From Porphyromonas circumdentaria (GTDB taxonomy: Bacteria > Bacteroidota > Bacteroidia > Bacteroidales > Porphyromonadaceae): 64,000 nucleotides of DNA. The stretch is from contig NZ_FUXE01000011.1 in the NCBI RefSeq assembly GCF_900167105.1, positions 1 through 64,000 on the forward strand, written 5' to 3'. The position numbers and the translations under genes are program-made. Below the pieces are notes generated by a model that saw only the letters and a program-made list of their open reading frames with translations, was not told the origin of the DNA and did not search any database. Shown piece after piece: positions 8,321 through 17,658 of the stretch; position 1 is the stretch's first letter; every line of letters starts with the position of its first letter.

Positions 8321-11300
8321 TCAATCTACAATGAGCATTTTCCCTGTGTTGGTTGCACTTTTCCCATTAGTGCCGATTATAGTCCATCTGTATAGGTAAT
8401 GCCCCGATGCAATCGTAGTACCATAAGAAGTGGTTGGTGTCCATGAAAGCTGTATGGGAGCATTTATTCCTGCTTGTACTTGTATCTCTTCACTTATAGA
8501 GACTCTTTTTCCTGTAAAGTCAAAAACTTCAATGTATGCCTGTAGATTTTCTCCAGGGTTATCTGTGTACAATTCAAAATTTATAGGTTCTCCTCTTTTT
8601 GAAGGGTTGGGATATAGTCTTGCCTCAGTAGCAGAGGGTGGAAGGTCTTTATTAACTCTAAACTTGAAAGAGTGTCGGGTAACATTGTTGAATACATCCC
8701 AAACAGTTAGGGTTGCTGTGTGGTCTCCCTCGTCAAGTTGGGGGAGCATGTAGATGATTTCTCCTTTTCCTGCTTCTGTTTCAGAGGCTGTGTAATAGTT
8801 GTTTAGGTTGTAAGAGAGGTCAAAGCGATTGTCTATAACCAAGCTGATATCATGCCCTACGCCTCCTCCTGTTATATTGATTCCATTTATATCAAATACT
8901 TTGGCTACCAGCAGAGGTGTTGTTCCTACAATAAAGTTATCCTTTAGGGAGGGGTTGTTGAGATAGCAATGTTCAATGAGCGGAGGGGTAGTATCGGTAA
9001 TCTCTTGCGAGGGGGTACCCTCTACAATCCTGAGAGAACGATTCACTCCCATTGCTTCCAGAGCAGTATCTGGAGCATAGGCATACAAGTTAATTTTCCC
9101 TTTCAGTTTGCTGTAAGAGACATCTTTAGGGACTATAAAGGAGAATTCAAAATAGCCATTCTTTATGCTCGTGTTACCAGCATAAATAACCCCAGAATAG
9201 TCTCTGTAGGTAGTTACTTTTTCGGTATCTGGGGGTACGTTTGAGGGGTGTACCTGTTTATCCTCTCCTCCGTCGAATACGGTTATGTATAGTTGCCCCG
9301 AAAAGTTGCCATCTACACTCTCCTCAACATCTTGTATTGAGCCCTTTATTACGACTTGTTCAAGGGCTTTAATGGATATGTCTTTTGAGGGGTCCAGAGA
9401 GTTGTCGTTGATGGAGGAAATTACAGCTCTTCGAGTTGGGAGCTTGAGTCGGAGAGCAGGGTCTCCTATCAGCATGAAATTTAGCTTATTAATAGTATCG
9501 TTCCCTCCTCTTTCGTTTTTGGCGTTACGGAGTATGTTGCCCAGTTTTTGAGAGGTCCCCTTTTGCTTATTATCCAAAAGACTTTTTAGTATGAGTTCAT
9601 TTAGCCTTTGATTGTCTATATCTAAAACAACTCGGGTTGTTGTGAAGAGAGCTATCGCACCGCTTTTCTCGTTGAGAAATGCCACTTCGCCTCCAGAGGT
9701 TTGGGTGTTGTCAAAGTTGCAGAAATCACAAGTGGCAGTAATCCAAACGGGTAGATGTTTGTACTTAAACTGTTGAATGTCTTTCAGAGTCATCAACTGC
9801 TCATCTGCCCAGGCGGTAGGGCTACCATGTCCAATGTAGTTGACAAAAAGAGACCCATTGTCAAAGGCGTCGTGTAGTTGACGTTTGGCTGTTGGAAATG
9901 TGGTAAGCCCATTTTCTGTTTTCTTGGCGTGGGCATCCATGTAAATTTTAGTGAGGATCAACTCTGGTTGTAGTCTCTCGGTTAAATTTGCCAATTGGTC
10001 GGCATGGTTTAAGTGAGAGTATATACCAGGGTAGTCAGAGTTGTCTGCAACAAAGGTTGCACGTGTTTTCCATACGCCAGGATCTCTATTTTCAGAGTAA
10101 GCGATGGTTTTGTCTACAGCTATTTTGGCTTCTGCGAGAGTACGCACGGGAAAACGACCTATTCCTATACAGAGTTCTCTTTTTCCATTAGACATGGCAT
10201 CCTCTTCTGCTTTGAGTTTCCCAAAATAGTCATCATTGGTATAACTATAAATATTGAGAGAGTTGACGCTCTGGTACGAAAGCAAAAATTCAGTGTTGAG
10301 GAAAGCAGGTTGCTTCCAGTCGTCCGAAATTTTTCGGTTGTCAGAGGCTCCATCCCCAAATAACAGTAGTTGAATTGGGCAGTAGACTTCGTTGGGATGT
10401 TCCTTTTGCCACCGATCATAGAAATGTTTTGCCATTAATCTATAAGCTGTGGCATCTGGGGTGCCGCTGGAGAACTCGTTGAATACCTCCTCTTGTTCTA
10501 CAACCAAAACTTTCATTTCATCTTTTTCACGGTGAAACAGGGCTAAGCGTTCGGCCTCTGGTTTTAGTTCTTTTGTGCTGATGATAATAAGAGATGGGGT
10601 TTCGGCTCCACGCACATTTTGATTTTTTATGGGAAAACTGTTTATCGGCTTGAGGGCATCTTGCGGGCGTAGGGCTATGAACTCCAAGGGCAATCCCTTA
10701 GAGGTAAGCGTGTTGGATATAAAGCTGTGCGTAGAACCGTTTTGTTGGGTTTTCACTAAAGAGGCTACTCCTTTTTCGTCAATGGCAAAAACTATCCCCT
10801 CGCTTCCTAACTCGGAAACCTTGAAGAGCATACTTTGATTTTTTTCTGTCCATCGACGGATGTGCATTTGCTCGCCTTGTTGATAGGTTAGTGCCCTCAT
10901 GCTTTGCACTTCTATGTAATCTAAGTAGGCAGGATCTCCCGAGGGAAGATAGGTAACCTCCAAGTCAAAACGCCTCCCTTCGACCTGTGTGGTAGCTCCA
11001 TTTCGTAGGTGGTAGATACCAGAGAGGTAAGTAGAGTAAGAGTAGTCTTCGCTCAAATGTATGGGGTCTTTGGCAAAGATGTTGCCATTGATGCCCAAGG
11101 AGAACTCCCCCTGAGATTTAGTTTTCGGCAGTGCAACATAGGCGTAGTTTACCTTAATCGTATTTTCTACTCTTGGTGTCGCTCCCAAATCAAATGGAAT
11201 ACGACGAGTTTGCCCGTTAAGAAGAGGCTCTCCCAAAAGCATTCTGCCAGATTGTTTCAATGTGCGGAGCTCTTGTTCGTATAGATGTAAGGCATCGTAA

Positions 11301-11815
11301 TATTTAGCTTCAGATGGGGCTCCAGAGGAGGTAAGTTGTGCCTCTTCAATTTTTTTTACCCCAGGGCTGGTGATATCGCTAAGGAAAAGATACCCTTTGG
11401 TACTGTAGTGGTTGGTTACATGCCTGTAGGATGCTCTAAGAGTATCGTAGTACCACTGCGTTGGACCTCTTCCATAGAAATAAATAGCATTATTGTGATG
11501 GTAAGTAGGTGCTGCTGGAAGATCGGCAAGGGGGGCTTCTTTTAGTTGTTCACTAAGTAGTGTGCCTCCGTAACCATATACACCTACCTTTTCGGGATTG
11601 GAAAATCCCATTTTCTTTAGTTCATCATAGGTAAGGGTGTATATGCCCGTAGTTTCTAATGATATTTTTACCCACTTGCCCTCATTTAGCACAGAGTTTT
11701 CATGGGAAGATAGGGTTTGGGCTACAAGCAGAGAGGGCATAAAAAAATTAGAAGCCACTGCAAGTACCCACAGTATGGAAAGCAATAAGGGTGGTTTCGA
11801 TAGGTTCATTTTCAT
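8321..11815 (-). CDS. porU: T9SS sortase PorU, gingipain-family (C25) peptidase
   Basis: A cell-surface transpeptidase that removes the C-terminal signal from T9SS cargo and joins it to A-LPS. At 1164 residues it matches known PorU. A signal peptide ends near SLLVAQTLSS (~residue 34). The caspase-like C25 domain spans about residues 400-800. His663 lies in NYIGHGSPTAWADE and Cys696 in TATCDFCNFDN; their spacing of 33 equals that of the catalytic pair His657/Cys690 reported for P. gingivalis PorU. The last ~90 residues (LYPNPSKRGE to GKMLIVD) look like a CTD-type Ig fold. The gene begins its cluster; a weak -7-like element TATCTTCG lies at 11840-11833. Confidence 0.95.
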   Translation of the reverse strand: MKMNLSKPPLLLSILWVLAVASNFFMPSLLVAQTLSSHENSVLNEGKWVKISLETTGIYTLTYDELKKMGFSNPEKVGVYGYGGTLLSEQLKEAPLADLPAAPTYHHNNAIYFYGRGPTQWYYDTLRASYRHVTNHYSTKGYLFLSDITSPGVKKIEEAQLTSSGAPSEAKYYDALHLYEQELRTLKQSGRMLLGEPLLNGQTRRIPFDLGATPRVENTIKVNYAYVALPKTKSQGEFSLGINGNIFAKDPIHLSEDYSYSTYLSGIYHLRNGATTQVEGRRFDLEVTYLPSGDPAYLDYIEVQSMRALTYQQGEQMHIRRWTEKNQSMLFKVSELGSEGIVFAIDEKGVASLVKTQQNGSTHSFISNTLTSKGLPLEFIALRPQDALKPINSFPIKNQNVRGAETPSLIIISTKELKPEAERLALFHREKDEMKVLVVEQEEVFNEFSSGTPDATAYRLMAKHFYDRWQKEHPNEVYCPIQLLLFGDGASDNRKISDDWKQPAFLNTEFLLSYQSVNSLNIYSYTNDDYFGKLKAEEDAMSNGKRELCIGIGRFPVRTLAEAKIAVDKTIAYSENRDPGVWKTRATFVADNSDYPGIYSHLNHADQLANLTERLQPELILTKIYMDAHAKKTENGLTTFPTAKRQLHDAFDNGSLFVNYIGHGSPTAWADEQLMTLKDIQQFKYKHLPVWITATCDFCNFDNTQTSGGEVAFLNEKSGAIALFTTTRVVLDIDNQRLNELILKSLLDNKQKGTSQKLGNILRNAKNERGGNDTINKLNFMLIGDPALRLKLPTRRAVISSINDNSLDPSKDISIKALEQVVIKGSIQDVEESVDGNFSGQLYITVFDGGEDKQVHPSNVPPDTEKVTTYRDYSGVIYAGNTSIKNGYFEFSFIVPKDVSYSKLKGKINLYAYAPDTALEAMGVNRSLRIVEGTPSQEITDTTPPLIEHCYLNNPSLKDNFIVGTTPLLVAKVFDINGINITGGGVGHDISLVIDNRFDLSYNLNNYYTASETEAGKGEIIYMLPQLDEGDHTATLTVWDVFNNVTRHSFKFRVNKDLPPSATEARLYPNPSKRGEPINFELYTDNPGENLQAYIEVFDFTGKRVSISEEIQVQAGINAPIQLSWTPTTSYGTTIASGHYLYRWTIIGTNGKSATNTGKMLIVD

Positions 11816-12318
11816 ATATGCAACTAACGTAGCGAAGATAGTGATTATTGCTTTACATTGGAGCTATTAGAGCTTCTCATAACTCGTTGTGTGCTCTCTG
11901 AAGTAGAGGTTAAAAATTATCGTCAAATGGAAGTTTGTAGAGTGTGGCAGTTGTAAGGTGCTAAAAGAGAGTGTGTAATATATACTTTAGGATATGGCCT
12001 ACTTCCAATCACGAAATTAACGTAGCAAGTATGGTGTTATCGAATAGTTTCTATTCAATGGGTAAGAAATAACAGGGCTTCAAGAGAGGAATTAAACTTT
12101 TGGCCTTCTGCTGTAGAACACGTTGATTAAAGGAGCCAACGGAAACTTTCAAGGGGATTGTTTTTCTCGATGTAGTTACGTTTTTTCTTTTTACTACCTT
12201 GATTTTCTTTCTTTGAACATCTATTGTTTTCTATATTTAGATTGAATATATATATTTCCAATCTGAATATATGTATTTGCAAGCTCAATATATATATACG
12301 TAATCTTAATATAAAGAA
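11816..12318. repeat. Intergenic region with AT-rich 21-bp tandem repeats (about 12238-12320)
   Basis: No convincing gene is seen from 11816 to about 12237. From about 12238 to 12320 four degenerate units of 21-22 bp follow each other, each resembling CTGAATATATGTATTTGCAA. Sequence of the same design occurs at 30800-30882. Near-duplicate motifs AACGTAGC at 11826 and 12020 may mark weak minus-strand promoters for porU, but this is uncertain. Confidence 0.6.
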
Positions 12319-12510
12319 TTGCTCGGGAGGAAACAATCTTTTGTACGTGTACATTTCACTTTTTTAGTGGGTCCAAAAGATGTTCTGTATCGGAAAAGAC
12401 AAGAAAGCGAAGATTGGGAGAGAAGTTATTGGCAGGTAAGCCCCCAGATAGAACTCTGGAGGTTTAGAGGGAAAGAAATTGTTTATATGCTTTCGGGAGG
12501 GGAATACTGA
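12319..12510 (+). pseudogene. Possible gene remnant (63 codons, no ATG start)
   Basis: An open frame starts at TTG directly after the AT-rich repeat and ends in LWRFRGKEIVYMLSGGEY. It has no ATG and no recognisable promoter, but a hairpin of terminator type follows at 12539-12563, as would suit the 3' end of a real gene. It may be the tail of a gene whose 5' part is lost, or chance. I recognise no family. Confidence 0.2.
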
Positions 12511-12538
12511 AGAGAGGAAAATGAGACCTAATACACTC

Positions 12539-12563
12539 AAGCCCTAACCCAAAGTAGGGGCTT
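12539..12563 (+). terminator. Possible hairpin terminator
   Basis: AAGCCCTA pairs with TAGGGGCTT (one bulged G) around an 8-nt loop and is followed by TCTGTAT. The tail is only weakly T-rich, so the call is tentative. From 12564 to 12722 nothing else is recognised. Confidence 0.3.
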
Positions 12564-12722
12564 TCTGTATAGGGATAGTTGGCAAAAATATAATGCTGCG
12601 AGACAAGGCGGAAACACCTATGCTACTGGCGATATTTGGGTTTTATATCTATTGCAGTACGCATCTTGCCTCCTCGGTTGGGAAACTTGCATTTGTGGGT
12701 ATGTAGATGCCCCTAAAAGAGA

Positions 12723-12758
12723 GAGGCTGTCCCCAAACCGAAGTTCAGACACAGCCCC
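12723..12758. terminator. Hairpin terminator downstream of the DUF2807 gene
   Basis: GAGGCTGT pairs with ACAGCCCC across a 20-nt interior. The tail is CTCTCTTTTAG on the minus strand and ACCGTTTTTTG on the plus strand, so it could stop transcription from both sides. A hairpin with the same outer stem lies at 30608-30644. Confidence 0.5.
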
Positions 12759-12818
12759 ACCGTTTTTTGTGTTGATAAAATTTCCCCTTTATTGGGAAAG
12801 TTGTGCTTGTTTATTTAC

Positions 12819-13670
12819 TTAGTTGTGCCGTGTAATAGTTGCAGAGCCAGATAGTTTGTGTCTCGTTTCCTCAGCTTGTCCATAAATATTGGCACTTGAC
12901 GAACCTGATAGAGAGTAGGAAAGGTGCTTTTGTGCATAGGCTTCTATTGAAGAGGAACCACTCAATTTTATGTCTACACTCTCTGCATGAAACTTCTCGG
13001 CATCTATGTCTGAACTCCCCGATCCATTGACGGATAGAGTGCGACAATCTCCCCTGATAGATAAGTCGGAGGAGCCCGATAGGTGTAACGAGCAGTTTAG
13101 ATTGTTATAGAGTTGTAGGTGAGCATCTGCCGCTCCTGAGGAGTTAAAGTACATCTCTTCACTCTTTAATAGAGCAGATAGTTCTGTCGCTCCAGAGAGA
13201 TGAACAGAGGTTTGATTACTTTTTGCATTTAGTTTCTCCAATTCAGAGGCTCCGCTCATTCTGATAGAGAGGTTTTCACACTCCCAGTCTCCTGTAAAGG
13301 AGGCTTTAGAAGCACCCGATAAGCCTATCATTTGAATTTTAGATGTTGCTATTGTAACTAAAATATCGGCACGTTTGTACTGATAGTTTTCATCCATGTC
13401 AAGGAAAAGTTCTGATCCCTTTTGCTTTATTTCCACAAAAGGTAAAATGTTTTCGTTGGCAGAAATCTCGACAAACTCTTCTTCGCTTTGAATAACGTTT
13501 ACCGCTATGATGGAACCCACTTCTATACCCGTAATTCTCTTGTATGTCTCGTGTCTTACAGTTGAAATCTTCGGGGATCCTACAATAGTTTTTTGGTTAA
13601 TTAGGGTGCAGGATTGCAATGAATTAATGAGGAAGAAAAGGGCAATGAGAGAGAAATGCCCTATTCTCAT
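12819..13670 (-). CDS. DUF2807 (head-GIN domain) lipoprotein
   Basis: A 283-residue protein of the DUF2807 family, often annotated as putative auto-transporter adhesin with a head-GIN domain; its function is unproven. A lipoprotein signal is clear: hydrophobic residues 6-17, then a lipobox SLQSC with Cys21. The body repeats short strands rich in LSGSS, SGAS and GSGSSD (about residues 118-280), as expected of a right-handed beta-helix. It stands alone, with a TACCTTTG element at 13752-13745 and a terminator downstream. In the related Bacteroides proteins surface or periplasmic exposure is assumed. Confidence 0.85.
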   Translation of the reverse strand: MRIGHFSLIALFFLINSLQSCTLINQKTIVGSPKISTVRHETYKRITGIEVGSIIAVNVIQSEEEFVEISANENILPFVEIKQKGSELFLDMDENYQYKRADILVTIATSKIQMIGLSGASKASFTGDWECENLSIRMSGASELEKLNAKSNQTSVHLSGATELSALLKSEEMYFNSSGAADAHLQLYNNLNCSLHLSGSSDLSIRGDCRTLSVNGSGSSDIDAEKFHAESVDIKLSGSSSIEAYAQKHLSYSLSGSSSANIYGQAEETRHKLSGSATITRHN

Positions 13671-14138
13671 GGTTTTTTTCTGGTTTGCATAACTATCTCT
13701 TTTTACTATTAGGTTGGTTTCGTTAATTATCTGATTTGTGTTAACAAAGGTAATATAAATATTTAGAAGTGTTACACTTTACCTCAGTTCAAATTGGAGG
13801 ATTCCTAAAAAAGAAAATGTTTTCTCGTTTTATGAGAACGAAAAAGCGATATCCCCCCTTAGTTAATTGAGAGTTTAGAGGCAAAAGCGCACTCTTTTAT
13901 CTACTCGAGAGTTTATTCTTTTGATTTACACTTTTAATTAATCGGTGAGGTATTTGGGGGAAGAGATAGTCGTTGTAACCTTTTTAGAAACCTATGCGAA
14001 GGAGATGCGGAGCTTTGCCTCTTATTTTAATTATGGGGTTTTCAGTGAAAGTATTATTATACTCCTAATGCGTTAAAATCTTCGCAAATACCTTATTCTT
14101 GTTAGGGCCATTCGTTGAAATATGAGTAATTTCGTGCG
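13671..14138. other. Divergent intergenic region
   Basis: This 468-bp stretch separates two divergent units. It holds the -7 element of the DUF2807 gene (minus strand TACCTTTG, 13752-13745). A TAATTTCG at 14127-14134, just before the aguA ATG, would imply a nearly leaderless mRNA but is a weak match. No ORF or RNA was recognised in the middle. Confidence 0.5.
13745..13752 (-). promoter_or_regulatory. -7 element of the DUF2807 gene
   Basis: The minus strand reads TACCTTTG, an exact match to the Bacteroidota -7 consensus, 75 bp upstream of the ATG at 13670. Confidence 0.6.
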
Positions 14139-15194
14139 ATGAAACATATTTTACAGAGAGAGGGGTTGCTCCCCGAATGGGTAGAGCAGGATGCCGTGAT
14201 GATTGCTTGGCCTCACAAGAATAGTGATTGGGCTTTGATTTTGAATGAAATAGAGAAGACCTATGTCGAGCTTTCCTTAGCTATCCTGCATTATCAAAAA
14301 CTGGTAATTTTATTACCCGAGGATAAAGATATCTCCTCTCTTCTACCACAGAACAATCCCAACTTACATATCGTACGCATGGAAACTAATGATACATGGG
14401 TGCGTGATTATGCTCCTCTTTCTTGTATAAAACAGGGAAGAAAGGTGCTTGTCGACTATCGTTTCAATGGTTGGGGGCAGAAGTTTGCTTCCAATTATGA
14501 TAATCTGGTAAGCCGTAAGCTTTATAGACAAGGTTTTTTTGCTCTCGATGTAGAGTGGGTAGATAGGCAGGATTTTGTCTTTGAAGGAGGAGCTATAGAG
14601 AGTAATGGGGTAGGAGATTTACTCTCTACCGAGTACTGTTTGCTGGAGGAAAATCGTAATTCCACGTACAGTAGAGAGACTCTTTGTGCAGATTTGAAAA
14701 AAGAGTTAGGGGCAGAAACGGTATTGCTTTTAACCGAGGGGGCTATTGAGGGTGATGATACCGATGGGCATATTGATACGTTGGCTCGTTTTGTCGATGA
14801 GCAAACAATTGCCTATGTGGCTCCTACCGACAGGAATTCCTATAACTATACTTACTTGCAGGCGATGGAAAGAGAGTTGCAAGAGCTTCGTCAGTCTGAT
14901 GGGATTACTCCGTATCGTCTGGTCGCTTTGCCTGATGCAGGTTCTTTCTTTGATGAAGAAGGAGAGCCAATGCCTGCGACCTACGCAAACTTTCTCTTTG
15001 TAAACGGAGCCCTTCTACTGCCCACCTATGGAGTGCCCCAAGATGAGGAGGCTATACAAATCTTGAAAGAGGCACTTCCTGATAGAGAGATTGTAGGAGT
15101 AAATTGTTATAATCTAATACGTCAACATGGGAGCTTGCACTGTGCTACTATGCAGTTCCCCAAGGGCTTTTTGAATCCAGAACTTTTAGGTTGA
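14139..15194 (+). CDS. aguA: Agmatine deiminase
   Basis: Hydrolyses agmatine to N-carbamoylputrescine and ammonia. At 351 residues it matches the agmatine deiminase branch of the Porphyromonas-type peptidylarginine deiminase family. Visible landmarks are NDTWVRDYAP near residue 84, FEGGAIESNG near 147, the GDDTDGHID segment with the conserved His near 204, and the catalytic Cys335 in HGSLHCATMQFP. It has no signal peptide or sorting domain, which separates it from the secreted virulence enzyme PPAD. The next gene encodes the following step, which supports the agmatine assignment. Confidence 0.93.
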   Translation: MKHILQREGLLPEWVEQDAVMIAWPHKNSDWALILNEIEKTYVELSLAILHYQKLVILLPEDKDISSLLPQNNPNLHIVRMETNDTWVRDYAPLSCIKQGRKVLVDYRFNGWGQKFASNYDNLVSRKLYRQGFFALDVEWVDRQDFVFEGGAIESNGVGDLLSTEYCLLEENRNSTYSRETLCADLKKELGAETVLLLTEGAIEGDDTDGHIDTLARFVDEQTIAYVAPTDRNSYNYTYLQAMERELQELRQSDGITPYRLVALPDAGSFFDEEGEPMPATYANFLFVNGALLLPTYGVPQDEEAIQILKEALPDREIVGVNCYNLIRQHGSLHCATMQFPKGFLNPELLG

Positions 15195-15199
15195 AATAT

Positions 15200-16090
15200 A
15201 TGAAGGTTGGTATAATACAACAAGCAAATACTTTAGACAGAGAAAATAATAAGAAACGTTTGGCCGAACGTATAGGAGAGTTAGCTCAGAACGGAGCAGA
15301 GCTTATTGTTTTGCAAGAGCTTCACAATTCTCTTTACTTTTGTCAAGAAGAGGATGTGACTGTGTTCGATCAAGCTGAAGAGATACCAGGTCCCTCTACG
15401 GAGTTTTTTGGCGCGTTGGCTCAAAAATATGGGGTTGTGTTGGTACTCTCTCTCTTTGAGCGTCGCATGGCAGGTCTTTACCATAATACAGCGGTTGTTT
15501 TAGAACGAGATGGTTCTATAGCAGGATTGTATAGAAAGATGCATATCCCCGATGACCCTGCATATTATGAAAAGTATTATTTCACTCCTGGTGATTTAGG
15601 CTTCAATCCTATTGAAACTTCCTTGGGACGCTTGGGCGTTTTAGTTTGCTGGGATCAGTGGTATCCCGAGGCGGCCAGGATTATGGCTCTTAGAGGAGCC
15701 GATATTTTGATATATCCTACCGCCATAGGTACTGAGAGTACAGATACCTTAGATGAGCAGCAGAGGCAGTTGGAGGCTTGGCGTACAGTACAGCGAGGGC
15801 ATGCCGTGGCAAATAATTTGCCTGTGATAGCTGTAAACCGAGTGGGACATGAAAGCGATCCCTTGGGTCGTACTAACGGAATACAATTTTGGGGTAACAG
15901 TTTTATCGCAGGACAACAGGGAGAGCTGCTTTGTACGTTAGGTACAGAAGAGGCCGTAGCTTGTGTAGAAGTGGATCTTAAGAGGACAGAGCATGTGCGT
16001 CGTTGGTGGCCTTTCTTCCGTGATCGTCGTATTGATTATTTTGCTCCTCTGCTAAAAAGAGCAGACTGTAATTATCAAAAGGGAGAGTGA
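15200..16090 (+). CDS. aguB: N-carbamoylputrescine amidase
   Basis: Converts N-carbamoylputrescine to putrescine, CO2 and ammonia. It belongs to the carbon-nitrogen hydrolase (nitrilase) superfamily. With the ATG at 15200 it has 296 residues and the catalytic triad is Glu40, Lys113 and Cys150 (VLVCWDQWYPEA). A TTG three codons upstream also opens the frame, but the ATG gives the usual start MKVGIIQQ. It begins 5 bp after the aguA stop, so the two form an operon that turns agmatine into putrescine. No arginine decarboxylase gene is seen in the window. Confidence 0.94.
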   Translation: MKVGIIQQANTLDRENNKKRLAERIGELAQNGAELIVLQELHNSLYFCQEEDVTVFDQAEEIPGPSTEFFGALAQKYGVVLVLSLFERRMAGLYHNTAVVLERDGSIAGLYRKMHIPDDPAYYEKYYFTPGDLGFNPIETSLGRLGVLVCWDQWYPEAARIMALRGADILIYPTAIGTESTDTLDEQQRQLEAWRTVQRGHAVANNLPVIAVNRVGHESDPLGRTNGIQFWGNSFIAGQQGELLCTLGTEEAVACVEVDLKRTEHVRRWWPFFRDRRIDYFAPLLKRADCNYQKGE

Positions 16091-16107
16091 AAGGGGCGTT
16101 TGAGTTC

Positions 16108-16935
16108 ATGGATCAACAGGTATTATTTGCTTTCCTATTGACCCTTTTTGCAGGGATCTCTACGGGGATTGGTAGTATTATTGCTTTCTTTTCAAAGAGG
16201 ACTAACACCTCCTTTTTATGTGTTTCTTTGGGTTTTTCGGCGGGGGTGATGATTTATGTTTCTTTCGTAGAGATGTTTCCCGAGTCGTTAGCGTTGTTTA
16301 GTCGTTTGTATCCCGCTCGTTTGGCGGCAACTTATACCACCCTTTCTTTTTTTGGAGGTATTCTTCTTATTGCTCTAATTGACAAGTTTATTCCTCAGAG
16401 AGAGAATCCCCATGAGATTCATGGTGTGGAAGAGCTTGTGCAGCCAGAGGGCACAAAGAGTAATGGAGTAAGCTCTCTTAAGGAGCATAAACTCTTGCGT
16501 GTAGGCTTGTTTACAGCCCTTATTCTTGTTATACATAATTTCCCCGAGGGGATGGTGACTTTCCTCTCTGGAATGCAGGATATTCGTGTCGCTTTACCTA
16601 TTGCTTTTGCTATAGCTATACATAATATACCCGAGGGGATATCTGTTTCGGTACCTATTTTTTATGCCACGGGTAATCGTAAAAAAGCATTTTGGCTCTC
16701 TTTTCTATCGGGATTGGCAGAGCCACTGGGAGCTTTGTTTGGTTATCTCATATTGGCTCCTTACCTCAACGATACTGTTTATGGGATTATATTTGCTGCT
16801 ATTGCTGGGATTATGGTGTATATCTCTTTAGATGAGCTTTTGCCCGCGGCAGAGGAGTATGGTCTGCATCATCAAGCTATTTACGGATTGATTTCGGGGA
16901 TGCTTGTGATGGCGGTAAGTCTTTTGATTCTTTAG
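16108..16935 (+). CDS. zupT: ZIP-family zinc transporter (ZupT-like)
   Basis: A cytoplasmic-membrane importer of Zn2+ and probably other divalent metals. The 275-residue protein has about eight hydrophobic segments and a short cytoplasmic loop (residues 97-127). The metal-site motifs of the family stand in two helices: HNFPEG near residue 148 and HNIPEG near residue 173. An upstream GTG at 16087 overlapping the aguB stop is possible, but the ATG at 16108 gives the usual N-terminus MDQQVLFAFLLT. Its place right after aguB suggests co-transcription; a functional link with agmatine use is not obvious. Confidence 0.88.
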   Translation: MDQQVLFAFLLTLFAGISTGIGSIIAFFSKRTNTSFLCVSLGFSAGVMIYVSFVEMFPESLALFSRLYPARLAATYTTLSFFGGILLIALIDKFIPQRENPHEIHGVEELVQPEGTKSNGVSSLKEHKLLRVGLFTALILVIHNFPEGMVTFLSGMQDIRVALPIAFAIAIHNIPEGISVSVPIFYATGNRKKAFWLSFLSGLAEPLGALFGYLILAPYLNDTVYGIIFAAIAGIMVYISLDELLPAAEEYGLHHQAIYGLISGMLVMAVSLLIL

Positions 16936-17092
16936 TACAGGTATAGCTACTCCGAAACTTTTTTCTGTTTTGTGATAGGCAAAGGGTAATATGATTCTTT
17001 TCGAGTTCATGTTTTTCCTTTTTAGATAATGCCATAGCCAAAAAGTCGAGATCTTAGGTTTAGAATTTCTTTTTTTTGAGTAGGAATAATAG

Positions 17093-17100
17093 TACCTTTG
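17093..17100 (+). promoter_or_regulatory. -7 element of the hpt operon
   Basis: TACCTTTG, an exact match to the Bacteroidota consensus, 19 bp before the chosen hpt ATG. A T7-GAG run lies upstream, but its spacing is short for a -33 box. Confidence 0.6.
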
Positions 17101-17118
17101 CGGAATGAAGTAAGTCTT

Positions 17119-17658
17119 ATGAAAACTATAGAATTAAACGGAAAAGTATTTGAGTTATATCTGACATATGAGCAAATAGATAAGGCTATAAAAGATATGG
17201 CTGCAAGAATAGCCAAAGATATGGAAGGGAAAGACCCTCTCTACGTTTGTATTATGAACGGGGCCTTTATGTTTGCTTCTGAGTTGTTGGGGTATATAGG
17301 TGGTGATTCCGAAGTAGCTTTTGCGCGCTATTCATCCTATCAAGGAACACAGTCTACCTATGACTTGCGTGAGATAATGCCTGTAACAACTCCATTAAAA
17401 GGGCGTACTGTGGTGATATTGGAAGATCTTATAGACACAGGGTACACCATGAGTTGTGTCAAGGAATTATATTACAATCAGGGTGCTTCGGAGGTTTTCA
17501 TAGCAACGATGCTTTCAAAGCCAGCAGCCTTAAAGTGTGCTGTGCAGTCGGACTATGTGGGTATCGAAATAGCCAATGACTTTATTGTCGGGCACGGACT
17601 TGATTTTGATGAGCGAGGTCGTATGCTTCGTGATATATATAAGATAAGAGAGTTATGA
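17119..17658 (+). CDS. hpt: Hypoxanthine phosphoribosyltransferase
   Basis: Salvages hypoxanthine (and usually guanine) to the nucleotide with PRPP. It has 179 residues from the ATG at 17119; an upstream TTG at 17098 overlaps the -7 promoter element and cannot be the start. The PRPP-binding motif VVILEDLIDTGYTM is near residue 105, followed by a flexible-loop region. It overlaps adk by 4 bp (ATGA), so it begins an operon of nucleotide metabolism and ribosome assembly: hpt, adk, obgE and the B3/4 gene. Confidence 0.93.
   Translation: MKTIELNGKVFELYLTYEQIDKAIKDMAARIAKDMEGKDPLYVCIMNGAFMFASELLGYIGGDSEVAFARYSSYQGTQSTYDLREIMPVTTPLKGRTVVILEDLIDTGYTMSCVKELYYNQGASEVFIATMLSKPAALKCAVQSDYVGIEIANDFIVGHGLDFDERGRMLRDIYKIREL

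Noticed and set aside
12127-12354. 75-codon minus ORF with an IYILSLQIHIF pattern
   Set aside because: The heptad look is produced by the 21-bp AT-rich repeat, equal to seven codons; it is not a coiled-coil gene.
14139-15194. Peptidylarginine deiminase (PPAD) virulence factor
   Set aside because: No signal peptide or sorting domain, and the partner gene is N-carbamoylputrescine amidase; agmatine deiminase fits.
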